A stretch of 22,996 bases of DNA from Bacteroidia bacterium (GTDB taxonomy: Bacteria; Bacteroidota; Bacteroidia; Bacteroidales; GCA-2748055): assembly GCA_030596245.1 (NCBI GenBank), contig JAUVKN010000018.1, positions 1 through 22,996 of the forward strand, read 5' to 3'. The notes under the pieces are model-generated. The model had not been told where the DNA came from. It saw only the letters and a list, made by a program, of their open reading frames with translations, and did not search any database. This document shows positions 7,248 to 15,882 of this stretch, piece by piece (the stretch's first letter is position 1; each line of letters opens with the position of its first letter). Position numbers and translations under genes: made by a program.

Positions 7248-8687
7248 ATGACACATATTTATAGTAAGATCAGAGATTATAAGTTGAATAACAAGGGCCG
7301 GGCCAAGGGTTTTATTGACCTTATGGAGATGCTCCTTGCGAGCATAACATTTCCTTTGACGATCTGGCTGACCAAAAAGTACATCGTTCCAGATATGGAA
7401 GTTAAGACCCTTGAGGCCATTTTCTTTTTCGCTTTTATTCTGATGTCCTGGTTTGTCCTTTCAAGGATCACAGCCATGGCAAAGATTCCCAGGACGCAGC
7501 GATACCTGACCCTTGCATTTCAGTTTGCCAGAAGCGCATTCATTGTATTTATTGGCCTACTTGTCATCAAAGTAATCTTCAGACTAACCTCACTTCCGGT
7601 GCTCCTGATCGTGGTATATGTAAGTAATCTGTTTTTACTAACCCTGGCTTTCAGGATGCTTGCTTTTCGGGCTCTTAAAGCCTATCGTTCATACGGCAGA
7701 AGTTCGCATCATGTGCTGATTATTGCCGATGCCTTTTCCGATGGTGTGATCGAAAATTTGTTACTTCAAAAGGAGTGGGGTTTCAAAATTGTTTCCATTC
7801 TGACAGATTCGAAATTGATCAAAGCCAAATATGGATCACAGATTAAGATTCTTTCCAGTCAGGAGAAATTACAGAACGTGATCGACAATTCGGTGATTGA
7901 TGAAGTGATCTATTGCAAGCGGGATGTAGATATTGAGCTTATTAAAAAGGTGGTTGGTATATGCAATGAGGTGGGGGTTGTATTCAGGTTACAATCTTCT
8001 GTCTCTCCACTGGATCCTACTGAATTCCAGTTGAAGACGTTGAACAAGACCAAAGACCTGTCCATTGTAGATATACCCTCCAACAGTTTGTCACTTATCC
8101 TGAAATCCATGGGTGATATTTACTTCTCTATCCTGGCGGTGATTTTACTCATTCCGGTATTCTTAACCATCGCTATTATTATAAGGGCCGGTTCCAAAGG
8201 CCCTGTATTTTTCAGGCAGGAGAGGATCGGATTGCGGGGAAGGAAGTTTAAACTGTTCAAGTTCCGGACCATGGTTGTCGATGCCGAGGAGCAATTGAAA
8301 AAACTTCAAGCCAGGAATGAGGCCGACGGTCCCGTGTTTAAGATCAAGGATGATCCCCGGATCACCAGGGTCGGACTGTTCCTCCGGAAGACTGGTCTTG
8401 ATGAATTGCCCCAGCTAATGAACGTTGTCAGGGGAGAAATGTCGCTGGTAGGACCCAGGCCGCCATTGGAAGATGAAGTGAATCAGTACGAACGCTGGCA
8501 GTTGAGAAGGCTTTCGGTAAAGCCGGGAATTACATGTACCTGGCAGATTGTCCCAGACAGGCACGATGTTTCATTCGAACAGTGGATGGAGCTGGATCTT
8601 CACTATATTGATAATTGGAACCTTCGTAAAGATCTGGAGCTGTTTTTTAAAACAGTTAAAACATTTTTCGTTGCTGGAGGGCATTAA
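7248..8687 (+). CDS. Polyisoprenyl-phosphate sugar-1-phosphate transferase (WbaP/WcaJ type)
   Basis: The 479-residue enzyme should transfer a sugar-1-phosphate from a nucleotide sugar to undecaprenyl phosphate, the first membrane step of polysaccharide assembly. Four N-terminal membrane segments lie near residues 22-42, 55-72, 92-112 and 116-138. A nucleotide-binding-like soluble domain follows (HVLIIADAFSDGVIENLL onward, residues 155-265). The C-terminal phosphoglycosyl transferase domain starts with a membrane hairpin near 285-310, then FFRQERIG, FKLFKFRTM, DDPRITRVG, the LDELPQL motif with catalytic D385-E386, and SLVGPRPPL, ending RKDLELFFKTVKTF. Length and layout are those of the full-length family. 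It opens the polysaccharide block, 104 bases ahead of the export lipoprotein. The sugar it transfers cannot be read from sequence. Confidence 0.93.
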   Translation: MTHIYSKIRDYKLNNKGRAKGFIDLMEMLLASITFPLTIWLTKKYIVPDMEVKTLEAIFFFAFILMSWFVLSRITAMAKIPRTQRYLTLAFQFARSAFIVFIGLLVIKVIFRLTSLPVLLIVVYVSNLFLLTLAFRMLAFRALKAYRSYGRSSHHVLIIADAFSDGVIENLLLQKEWGFKIVSILTDSKLIKAKYGSQIKILSSQEKLQNVIDNSVIDEVIYCKRDVDIELIKKVVGICNEVGVVFRLQSSVSPLDPTEFQLKTLNKTKDLSIVDIPSNSLSLILKSMGDIYFSILAVILLIPVFLTIAIIIRAGSKGPVFFRQERIGLRGRKFKLFKFRTMVVDAEEQLKKLQARNEADGPVFKIKDDPRITRVGLFLRKTGLDELPQLMNVVRGEMSLVGPRPPLEDEVNQYERWQLRRLSVKPGITCTWQIVPDRHDVSFEQWMELDLHYIDNWNLRKDLELFFKTVKTFFVAGGH

Positions 8688-8733
8688 ACATTGGATTTTC
8701 TATCGCCCATTTCACACCTTTTTTATCTGTTAA

Positions 8734-8766
8734 TTTGTTCCGCAAGTATTTTGGATATTAGTTTTA
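8734..8766 (+). promoter_or_regulatory. Candidate Bacteroidota promoter for the export genes
   Basis: TTTG at 8734-8737 is followed after 21 bases by TAGTTTTA at 8759-8766. This fits the TTTG/TAnnTTTG pattern with one mismatch at the last base. It lies 25 bases ahead of the export lipoprotein ATG, in the only gap of about 100 bases between the sugar transferase and that gene. Confidence 0.35.
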
Positions 8767-8791
8767 ACTTTATGAAGTTTCTAAAACTAAG

Positions 8792-9568
8792 ATGATGTAT
8801 TCATTTAGGAAAATAAGTTTAGTTGTGATGCTGGTGCTCCTTGCAGGCTCCTGCGTACCACTCAGGAAGACAGCGTATGTCCAGGATGATAAAACCATGA
8901 TTGTCCAGCAAATGGATAATATGTATTTTGTCGATGAGCCAACGGATGATCTGATCAGGCCCGGTGATGAGCTCTATATAAAAGTGACCAGTGCAGATGA
9001 GGGGCAGACAGCATTCAATGATGCCAGTCAGGAACGTATGTATGATGCTTCAGTAATCAGTTATACTGTAGATGAGGCAGGATCTATCAAACTGCCTTAC
9101 ATCAAACGAATTAAGTTATCCGGATTAACCCTTGCGGAGGCATCTGAAAGCATGGAAAAGGAGCTGGCACAATACCTTTACTTTCCTTCGGTGTTTGTTC
9201 GATTTGTAAATAACAAGGTGACCATCCTGGGAGAAGTTTATAACCCGGGTGTTTATGTCTTTAATTATAAAAGTATCAACATTCTTCAGGCCATCGGATA
9301 TGCTGGTGATATAAGTATTTTTGGTAACAGGCAAAATGTGTTAATTGTCAGGGAAGATGGGGGCTATAGATCAAAGTATCAGGTGGATCTTACCAGTGAT
9401 GAATTGCTGACTTCCAAATACTATATGGTTAAATCAAATGACATTATCTATGTGGAACCGTTAAAGAGCAAGAAGTGGGGGATGGAAGAATTTCCCTATG
9501 ACCTGCTGTTTTCAATGGTTTCTCTGACCATTATTGTATTAACCTTTATGGTTACATATTTAAATTAG
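8792..9568 (+). CDS. Polysaccharide export lipoprotein, Wza type (Poly_export + SLBB)
   Basis: The 258-residue protein has a lipoprotein signal with lipobox LLAGSC, so C21 should be lipidated. The polysaccharide export domain begins near residue 52 (DDLIRPGDELYIKV) and includes VDEAGSIKLPYI and LTLAEASESMEKEL. An SLBB-like domain follows from about 142 (KVTILGEVYNPGVYVF, then LQAIGYAGDI). A C-terminal hydrophobic helix at about 238-256 fits the short Wza homologues of Bacteroidota, which end in a membrane-spanning segment. The protein should form the outer-membrane/periplasmic export channel, working with the Wzc-type kinase whose gene starts eight bases after its stop. The doubled ATG leaves the start uncertain by one residue. 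Confidence 0.92.
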   Translation: MMYSFRKISLVVMLVLLAGSCVPLRKTAYVQDDKTMIVQQMDNMYFVDEPTDDLIRPGDELYIKVTSADEGQTAFNDASQERMYDASVISYTVDEAGSIKLPYIKRIKLSGLTLAEASESMEKELAQYLYFPSVFVRFVNNKVTILGEVYNPGVYVFNYKSINILQAIGYAGDISIFGNRQNVLIVREDGGYRSKYQVDLTSDELLTSKYYMVKSNDIIYVEPLKSKKWGMEEFPYDLLFSMVSLTIIVLTFMVTYLN

Positions 9569-9576
9569 ATTCAGGT

Positions 9577-12015
9577 ATGGTTATGGATAACAGGGATGAT
9601 TCAAGGCTGAAATATATTACAGAGTTTTTCAATGATCTGCTTCGCAACTGGTATGTTTTTGCAATCACGCTGGCTGTGGTCTGCGGTGGAACCCTCGTCT
9701 ATGTAAAATATGCATCAAAGATCTATAAAGTAAAGGCGTCAGTGTTACTGAAGGTTGAACGCTCCAATGCTTACGGAGGACGGTCCGATGATATATTAAA
9801 GGTATATGAGCTCATAGAACAGGATAAAAATCTTCAGAATGAGATCTACTACTTTAAATCAACACCCCTTGTAAAATCGGTTGTGGAGAAGATGGATCTC
9901 CTGGTATCCTACTACTTGCAGGAAGATAAAATACCCAAGGAGGTTTCATTCAGCCTCAAGGCTCTTTATAAAGATTCGCCGTTTATGATCGTCCTGAATA
10001 AAGATCATCTTCAACCTGCCGAAACCTTCTTCTATATAAAAATCCTGGATGAAGAGCAGTTTATGATCTCGGCAGACAACCCCAAAACCACAATTATCGA
10101 TTACAGAGATGAATCGGTTGCGGTTCGTGAGGTTCCGTATTGGTTGAATGGCACATATAGTTTTGGAGAGGAGATTGAAGACCCATTTACCTCGTTCCGG
10201 GTACTGCTGAACTCCAATTATCAATCAGATACATATCAGGGGAAGGATCTTTTCTTCAAGTTAAATACTACCGAGGCTTTAACCAGAGCTTTTAAAGGTT
10301 CCCTGGGTGTGGAGATATCTGCACTGGAAGCTACCATGGTGGAGATGACTTTCAACAGTGACAACCTGCAAAAGGGCCTTGATTTCCTGGAAGGATTAAT
10401 CGATAGATACAATGAAAGCAGCCTGGAAGAGAAGAACTATCTGGCCAACAAGACCATTGAACATCTCGACTTCCAACTTTCCGACATTTCACAGTCATTG
10501 GGTAGCTCTGAGCAGGAATTACAGAATATTCGTCGCAGCACTTCAGTCATGAACGTCGATGAGAAGGCCGCCAATATTTATAACCAGTTACAAACCCTCG
10601 AAAATCAACGCGATGAAGCTCAGCGAACCCGGGGTTATTTGATTGAGATGGATGACTATTTTGCCTCAAACCGGGATTCATCAGGTTTGGCACCTTCAGC
10701 CATGGGTCTTAACGATCCATTATTGAATGATCTGATACAAAATTTAACAGAGCTTAATGCAGAGAGACAGACCATTATCAACAACAATCAGCTGCTGAAT
10801 CCACGTCTCCGTACCATTGAAATCAGTATCAATAACCTGAAGAAGGTAATTACCGAGAACCTGAAATACAGCATCAATGCTACCACCAGCGAACTGAATG
10901 AAGTCAATGGAAAGATCAGGAGTCTGAACAGGGAGTTTTCAAGCTTGCCTCGTACGCAAACGAGGCTTCTGGGCATTGAGCGGAAGTTCAATTTGAATGA
11001 GGATATCTATATGAAGCTGCTGGAGCAGAAGATTCAGGCCCAGATTATCAAGGCTTCCAATCTTCCGGACCTTGACATTGTTGAGCCGCCACAGTATGTT
11101 GGAATTCACTCACCCAAAACCATCATTTTGTTGTTTGTTGCTGTAATACTGGGTACCGTTATCCCTGGTATATTTATTGTGGGAAAGAAGTTATTCAGCA
11201 ACAGGATCCATGATAAGGAGGAGTTGAAAGCCTTTTCTAATCTACCACAGATTGGAAGCATCCCACAGGATGGCAGAAGTTCTATCAATGTGATTGTGGA
11301 TCAGCCCAACTCAATAACAGCTGAGGCATTCCACAGCGTCAGGAGCAACCTGATCTATTACCTGATGGGGAAATCAAACCAGGTGATCCTGGTCACCTCC
11401 ACCATGGAGGGAGAGGGCAAGTCATTTTCGGCCCTCAATATTGCCAGCAGCCTGGCGGTAACCAATAACAAAACTGTACTGGTGGAATTTGACCTGAGAA
11501 GGCCCAGTGATCTTTACAATAAGTTGGGTATAAGAGGATTGGTTGGTGTGAGTTCATTGCTGATCAATAAGGCATCCCTGGATGAGATCACCATCAACTC
11601 AGATGTGGAGAACCTGGATATTATCCTGGCCGGACAGGTGCCACCCAATCCCATAGAGCTGATCTCCAGCAGACAAACTGCTCGACTGTTTGAAGAATTG
11701 AAGAAGAAATACGATTATATCATTATCGATACACCTCCTTACGGGGTGCTTACCGATTCATTTGTCCTGATGAAATATGCAGATATCACCCTCTATGTAA
11801 CCCGGTTGGGACAGGTAAAGAAGCGGATGTTGCTTTCCAGCTTTGATGATATTGCTTCAAAGAAGATTGAGAATATCCATGTATTGATCAACGGTGAAGT
11901 TCCAAAACAGGGTTCATACGGGAAATATTACACGACCACCAGGAGAGAAATAAAGTTATTGAAGAGAGTCCCCCTGGGGGGGGATAAGCATAAAAGGAAT
12001 AAGACCCCGGTTTAG
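9577..12015 (+). CDS. Wzc-type polysaccharide co-polymerase / BY-kinase fusion
   Basis: This 812-residue inner-membrane protein combines a chain-length regulator with a tyrosine autokinase. Membrane segment 1 lies near residues 24-46 (YVFAITLAVVCGGTLVYV). A Wzz-like periplasmic part follows, with long coiled coils and a GNVR-type region at about 280-505. Membrane segment 2 is near 513-537. The kinase has Walker A TSTMEGEGKS (about 607-616), Walker A' VLVEFDLRRPS (about 634-645) and Walker B IIIDTPP (about 715-721). The C-terminal tail has only one small tyrosine group (SYGKYYTTT), fewer than the E. coli Wzc cluster. A run of eight G lies at 11976-11983, twelve codons before the stop. It should control polymer length and export with the Wza protein. 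A second in-frame ATG sits six bases inside. Confidence 0.93.
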   Translation: MVMDNRDDSRLKYITEFFNDLLRNWYVFAITLAVVCGGTLVYVKYASKIYKVKASVLLKVERSNAYGGRSDDILKVYELIEQDKNLQNEIYYFKSTPLVKSVVEKMDLLVSYYLQEDKIPKEVSFSLKALYKDSPFMIVLNKDHLQPAETFFYIKILDEEQFMISADNPKTTIIDYRDESVAVREVPYWLNGTYSFGEEIEDPFTSFRVLLNSNYQSDTYQGKDLFFKLNTTEALTRAFKGSLGVEISALEATMVEMTFNSDNLQKGLDFLEGLIDRYNESSLEEKNYLANKTIEHLDFQLSDISQSLGSSEQELQNIRRSTSVMNVDEKAANIYNQLQTLENQRDEAQRTRGYLIEMDDYFASNRDSSGLAPSAMGLNDPLLNDLIQNLTELNAERQTIINNNQLLNPRLRTIEISINNLKKVITENLKYSINATTSELNEVNGKIRSLNREFSSLPRTQTRLLGIERKFNLNEDIYMKLLEQKIQAQIIKASNLPDLDIVEPPQYVGIHSPKTIILLFVAVILGTVIPGIFIVGKKLFSNRIHDKEELKAFSNLPQIGSIPQDGRSSINVIVDQPNSITAEAFHSVRSNLIYYLMGKSNQVILVTSTMEGEGKSFSALNIASSLAVTNNKTVLVEFDLRRPSDLYNKLGIRGLVGVSSLLINKASLDEITINSDVENLDIILAGQVPPNPIELISSRQTARLFEELKKKYDYIIIDTPPYGVLTDSFVLMKYADITLYVTRLGQVKKRMLLSSFDDIASKKIENIHVLINGEVPKQGSYGKYYTTTRREIKLLKRVPLGGDKHKRNKTPV

Positions 12016-12085
12016 GGTATTTTCTTCAAACATTTTGGTAGAATTTACGTAAGAAAATATTATTCTCAATTAAAAAACCTTATAG

Positions 12086-12862
12086 ATGAAAGCAGTACTC
12101 TTAGCTGGGGGGTTTGGCACCAGGATCAGTGAAGAAAGCGGGATAAGACCCAAACCCATGGTGGAGGTGGGAGGCATGCCCATCCTGTGGCACATTATGA
12201 AAACATATTCTCACTATGGGATCAACGAATTCATCATATGTCTGGGATACAAAGGGTATATGATTAAGGAGTATTTCGCCAATTATTTCCTCTATGTTTC
12301 GGATGTGACCTTTGATTTGAAATACAACTCCATGTCCATTCACAATGATCAGGCTGAGCCATGGAAGGTCACATTGATCGATACCGGCCTCCAGACCATG
12401 ACCGGAGGACGCCTTAAGAGGGTGAAAGAGTATATCGGTAATGAGACATTCTGTATGACATACGGAGATGGTGTGACCGATGTGAATATTGATGAGTTAA
12501 TCAAGTTCCACAAAGATCAGAAGGCCATTGCCACTTTAACGGCTGTCCAGGAACCTGGACGGTTTGGATCTTTTACATTGGGAGAGGAGCAAACCAGGGT
12601 TGCCAATTTCAGGGAGAAGGTAAAGGACCATGATTCGGCCTGGATCAATGGGGGTTATTTTGTGCTGGAGCCTACCATATTTGATTATATTGAGGGCGAT
12701 TCCACGGTCTTCGAAAGGGCACCCATGGAGATGCTTTCTAAAAATGGTGGTCTGGGTGCATTCCAACACCGGGGATTCTGGATGCCCATGGATACATTAA
12801 GAGATAAAAACGTTCTGGAAGAGATGTGGAACAGTGACAATCCACCTTGGAAAGTCTGGTAA
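12086..12862 (+). CDS. rfbF: Glucose-1-phosphate cytidylyltransferase
   Basis: The 258-residue enzyme makes CDP-glucose from glucose-1-phosphate and CTP, the entry step of all CDP-deoxyhexose pathways. The nucleotidyltransferase signature AVLLAGGFGTRISEESG opens the protein, followed by RPKPMVEVGGMPILWHIM, the conserved YGDGVTDVN near residue 131 and the HRGFWMPMDTLRDK end that is typical of RfbF. Length matches the family (about 257). The next gene, the CDP-glucose dehydratase, begins 24 bases downstream, as in most CDP-sugar operons. Confidence 0.96.
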   Translation: MKAVLLAGGFGTRISEESGIRPKPMVEVGGMPILWHIMKTYSHYGINEFIICLGYKGYMIKEYFANYFLYVSDVTFDLKYNSMSIHNDQAEPWKVTLIDTGLQTMTGGRLKRVKEYIGNETFCMTYGDGVTDVNIDELIKFHKDQKAIATLTAVQEPGRFGSFTLGEEQTRVANFREKVKDHDSAWINGGYFVLEPTIFDYIEGDSTVFERAPMEMLSKNGGLGAFQHRGFWMPMDTLRDKNVLEEMWNSDNPPWKVW

Positions 12863-12886
12863 GTCCACAGTATAATAATATAATGT

Positions 12887-13993
12887 ATGGCGGCTGATCT
12901 GTTTCAAATCTATGGAAATAAGAAGGTCCTTGTAACGGGACATACTGGTTTTAAAGGGGGATGGCTCAGCCAGTGGCTGATATCTCTGGGTGCCGAGGTA
13001 TATGGAGTTGCACTGCCACCCGAAGGGGAAGTTTCCCTGTTTGATCAACTGCAACTTAAGAAACATCTTAAGCATCATATCTGCGATATCAGGGGGTTCG
13101 AACCATTAAAGGATCTCATTGGCGAAATAGAGCCGGATATCATTTTTCACCTGGCTGCCCAGCCATTGGTAAGGGAGTCATATAATATCCCCCTGGAGAC
13201 AGTGGAAACCAATGTGATGGGTACGATCCATCTGTTGGAGGCTGTCCGCACCCTGAACCTATCAACCACCATCATAGTGATCACTTCCGACAAAAGCTAT
13301 GAAAACCAGGAGTGGATGTTTGGTTACCGGGAAAATGATCCCATGGGGGGCTATGATCCCTATTCAGCAAGCAAGGGAGCCTGTGAGGTCCTGACTGCAT
13401 CCTGGAGACGCTCCTTTTTCAATCCCTCGGACTATGGCAGGCATGGTGTAAAGCTGGCCACCGTAAGGGCGGGGAATGTGATTGGGGGAGGAGACTGGGC
13501 CACCGACAGGATTGTCCCTGACTGCATGCGGGCATTACTGGATGGTAATCCCATTGATGTGCGGAATCCGCTGGCTACCAGGCCTTGGCAGCATGTACTC
13601 GAACCATTGGGAGGCTACCTTTTATTGGGAGAGAAACTTTTGAGCACTGACCAGGAATCTGATCTGACAACCTATTGTGACGCGTTTAATTTCGGCCCGC
13701 TGATGGGCTCCAACAAAACTGTGGAGAGCCTGGTCAATGAGTTGATCAAGGTGTGGGGAAGCGGCACATGGACCTTTGAAAAACAACATGCAGTGCACGA
13801 AGCTTCATTGCTAAATCTCACCATCGATAAAGCATTTCAATTGCTGGGGTGGTACCCGGCATGGGATTTTCAGGAGACCATCAAGCAAACGGTTGAATGG
13901 TACAGGATGTACCAGGACGATGTGCATGAAATCCCAAACCTCACACTTCAGCAAATCAGCGAATACTCCGACGCATTCAAATTGACATCATAA
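12887..13993 (+). CDS. rfbG: CDP-glucose 4,6-dehydratase
   Basis: The 368-residue short-chain dehydrogenase converts CDP-glucose to CDP-4-keto-6-deoxyglucose using bound NAD. The Rossmann motif is GHTGFKG (18-24) with the RfbG-typical GGWLSQWL after it. TSDKSYEN carries the active-site threonine/aspartate region. The catalytic Y159-xxx-K163 pair is in DPYSASKG, followed by VRAGNVIGGGDWATDRIVPD and RPWQHVLEPLGGYL, both family signatures. It is full length. It sits directly after rfbF and 13 bases before the aminotransferase gene, in an evident operon. Confidence 0.96.
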   Translation: MAADLFQIYGNKKVLVTGHTGFKGGWLSQWLISLGAEVYGVALPPEGEVSLFDQLQLKKHLKHHICDIRGFEPLKDLIGEIEPDIIFHLAAQPLVRESYNIPLETVETNVMGTIHLLEAVRTLNLSTTIIVITSDKSYENQEWMFGYRENDPMGGYDPYSASKGACEVLTASWRRSFFNPSDYGRHGVKLATVRAGNVIGGGDWATDRIVPDCMRALLDGNPIDVRNPLATRPWQHVLEPLGGYLLLGEKLLSTDQESDLTTYCDAFNFGPLMGSNKTVESLVNELIKVWGSGTWTFEKQHAVHEASLLNLTIDKAFQLLGWYPAWDFQETIKQTVEWYRMYQDDVHEIPNLTLQQISEYSDAFKLTS

Positions 13994-14006
13994 ATATAAT
14001 AAAGCT

Positions 14007-15314
14007 ATGCAATTCACCAAATCACTCCAGATCCAGAAAAAATTCAATGATACAATCCCGGGGGGGAGTCACACCTATGCCAAAGGAGACGACCAGTACC
14101 CCGAATTTATGCCCCCCTATATAGAAAGGGGGAAGGGATGCCACATCTGGGATATTGACGGAAACGAATTTATTGAGTATGGTATGGGATTGAGAACTGT
14201 CACCCTTGGGCACGCATTTGAACCCATTGTAGAGGCAGCTTACAAGCAGATGCAATTGGGCAATAACTTTGTACGCCCGGCCAGGATTGAACTGGAATGT
14301 GCAGAGGAGTTTCTCAGTGTGATTGACGGAGCCGACATGGTCAAATTCTCAAAGGATGGATCGGATGCCAACAATGGCGCGGTAAAATTGGCCCGCGCAT
14401 ACACTGGAAGAGACCTGGTGGGAGTCTGTGCCAACCATCCCTTCTTTTCGGTGGATGACTGGTTCATCGGATCCACGCCCATGTCGGCCGGGATTCCCGA
14501 TGTTGTAAAGGAGATGACCGTTAAGTTTTTCTTCAATGATATTGGGAGTGTTGAGAAGATGTTTGCTGATCATCCTGATAAGATATCCTGTGTGATTCTT
14601 GAAGCAGAAAAATATGCCCCACCCGAGGACAACTTTCTTCATAAACTGATGGATGTGTGTCATAAGAACGGGGCCCTCTTTATCCTGGATGAGATGATCA
14701 CCGGCTTCAGGTGGCACCTGGGTGGTGCCCAAAAGATGTATGACATTGTTCCCGACCTCTCCACCTTTGGAAAGGCAATGGGTAATGGTTTTGCCATCTC
14801 TGCCCTGGCGGGTAAGCGAGAATTTATGGAACTGGGTGGTCTTCACCACAAAAAGGAGCGGGTATTCCTTATTTCCACCACCCATGGTGCTGAGAATCAT
14901 GCATTGGCAGCTGCTATTGCCAATATCAGGTTCTTTAAAGAGAATGATGTGATTGAAAGGTTGGATGAACAGGGCCGGAAACTGAAGGAGGGGGTCAATA
15001 GGGCTTCAACCGATCTGGGCATCAACAGCCACGTTCGGATCATCGGTCCGAACTGCTGCTCTGTCTATACCACCAGCGACCAGGAGGGAAAACCATCTCA
15101 ACCATTCAGAACACTCTTTATTCAGGAGTGCATGAAGCGGGGATTGTTGATGCCCTCCAGCATTGTTTCGTATTCGCACTCAGATAAAGATATTGAAGAG
15201 ACGGTGTCTAAGATGCAGGAAGCCATGGTAGTATATAAGAGAGCCATGGAGGAAGGTATTGATAAATACCTGGTAGGAAAGCCAGTAGCTCCCGTATTCA
15301 GGAAATTCAATTGA
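14007..15314 (+). CDS. PLP-dependent class III aminotransferase (glutamate-1-semialdehyde aminomutase-like)
   Basis: The 435-residue protein has the class III aminotransferase fold. Landmarks are PGGSHTYAKGDDQYPEF near the N-terminus, DGADMVKFSKDGSDANNGAV (the KF-x-K/S-G-x-DA region that binds cofactor), ILDEMITGFRW with the aspartate that contacts the PLP ring, and the Schiff-base lysine K256 in STFGKAMGNG. The layout is closest to glutamate-1-semialdehyde 2,1-aminomutase. Its place between CDP-glucose dehydratase and two sugar epimerases argues against haem synthesis and for action on a nucleotide-sugar ketone or a substituent of the sugar. Most nucleotide-sugar aminotransferases belong to the DegT/ArnB group, so this is unusual. 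A run of seven G at 14060-14066 falls at codons 18-20. Confidence 0.88.
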   Translation: MQFTKSLQIQKKFNDTIPGGSHTYAKGDDQYPEFMPPYIERGKGCHIWDIDGNEFIEYGMGLRTVTLGHAFEPIVEAAYKQMQLGNNFVRPARIELECAEEFLSVIDGADMVKFSKDGSDANNGAVKLARAYTGRDLVGVCANHPFFSVDDWFIGSTPMSAGIPDVVKEMTVKFFFNDIGSVEKMFADHPDKISCVILEAEKYAPPEDNFLHKLMDVCHKNGALFILDEMITGFRWHLGGAQKMYDIVPDLSTFGKAMGNGFAISALAGKREFMELGGLHHKKERVFLISTTHGAENHALAAAIANIRFFKENDVIERLDEQGRKLKEGVNRASTDLGINSHVRIIGPNCCSVYTTSDQEGKPSQPFRTLFIQECMKRGLLMPSSIVSYSHSDKDIEETVSKMQEAMVVYKRAMEEGIDKYLVGKPVAPVFRKFN

Positions 15315-15330
15315 TGACAACTATTCATAC

Positions 15331-15876
15331 ATGAACCCATTCGAACTGATTCCCACCGGTATTGAGGGGTGTTTTGAAATCAAACCCAGGATATTTGAAG
15401 ACGGGCGGGGTAAATTTGTGAAGCTATTTCACCGGGAATTCTTTGATGAATTAGGACTTCAATCAACCTATGAGGAGGAGTATTACTCTGTTTCACCTGC
15501 CAGAGTGATCAGGGGATTGCATTTCCAGGTTCCTCCCAGGGAGCATGTAAAACTGGTAAGCTGTGTGCAGGGAACCCTCCTGGATGTGGTATATGATCTT
15601 CGTACCGGTAGCAAATCATCAGGCCGGGTATTCTCCCTCGAACTGAGTTCAGAAAAGGGCAATATGTTGTATGTGCCAGAAGGACTGGCACATGGATTTT
15701 ATGTATTGAGCGAAAGTGCCACCTTTCTTTCAATGAATTCGAAAAAATTTGCTCCGGAATGCGACAGGGGCATTCGGTGGGACTCCATTCCTTTCGATTG
15801 GCCCGACAAGGAACCCATTGTTTCCGAAAAGGATCAGAAAATGGTATCGTTGGATGCCTTCGAAAATCCATTTTAA
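15331..15876 (+). CDS. RmlC-type NDP-4-keto-sugar epimerase, copy A (catalytic Tyr replaced by Ser)
   Basis: The 181-residue cupin belongs to the dTDP-4-dehydrorhamnose 3,5-epimerase family. Recognisable parts are GRGKFVKLFH, the active-site histidine H64 in RGLHFQVPP, K74, H121 in EGLAHGF and the aspartate D168 in SEKD that pairs with the histidine. The general-acid tyrosine of RmlC, normally in A-x-F-L-Y-K, aligns with S134 here (ATFLSMNS). The paralogue that follows keeps the tyrosine. Loss of this residue may change the enzyme from double to single epimerisation or to another role. Given the operon, the substrate is expected to be a CDP-4-keto-6-deoxy sugar. The gap to the next gene is six bases. 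Confidence 0.9.
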   Translation: MNPFELIPTGIEGCFEIKPRIFEDGRGKFVKLFHREFFDELGLQSTYEEEYYSVSPARVIRGLHFQVPPREHVKLVSCVQGTLLDVVYDLRTGSKSSGRVFSLELSSEKGNMLYVPEGLAHGFYVLSESATFLSMNSKKFAPECDRGIRWDSIPFDWPDKEPIVSEKDQKMVSLDAFENPF

Positions 15877-15882
15877 GGGAGT

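Noticed and set aside
12034..12065. A possible TTTG/TATTATTC promoter ahead of rfbF
   Set aside because: The -7 part matches too poorly, and the 70-base gap fits read-through from the kinase gene.
14349..14900. A 183-codon minus-strand frame
   Set aside because: It is fully antisense to the aminotransferase, whose motifs are complete, so it is a shadow.
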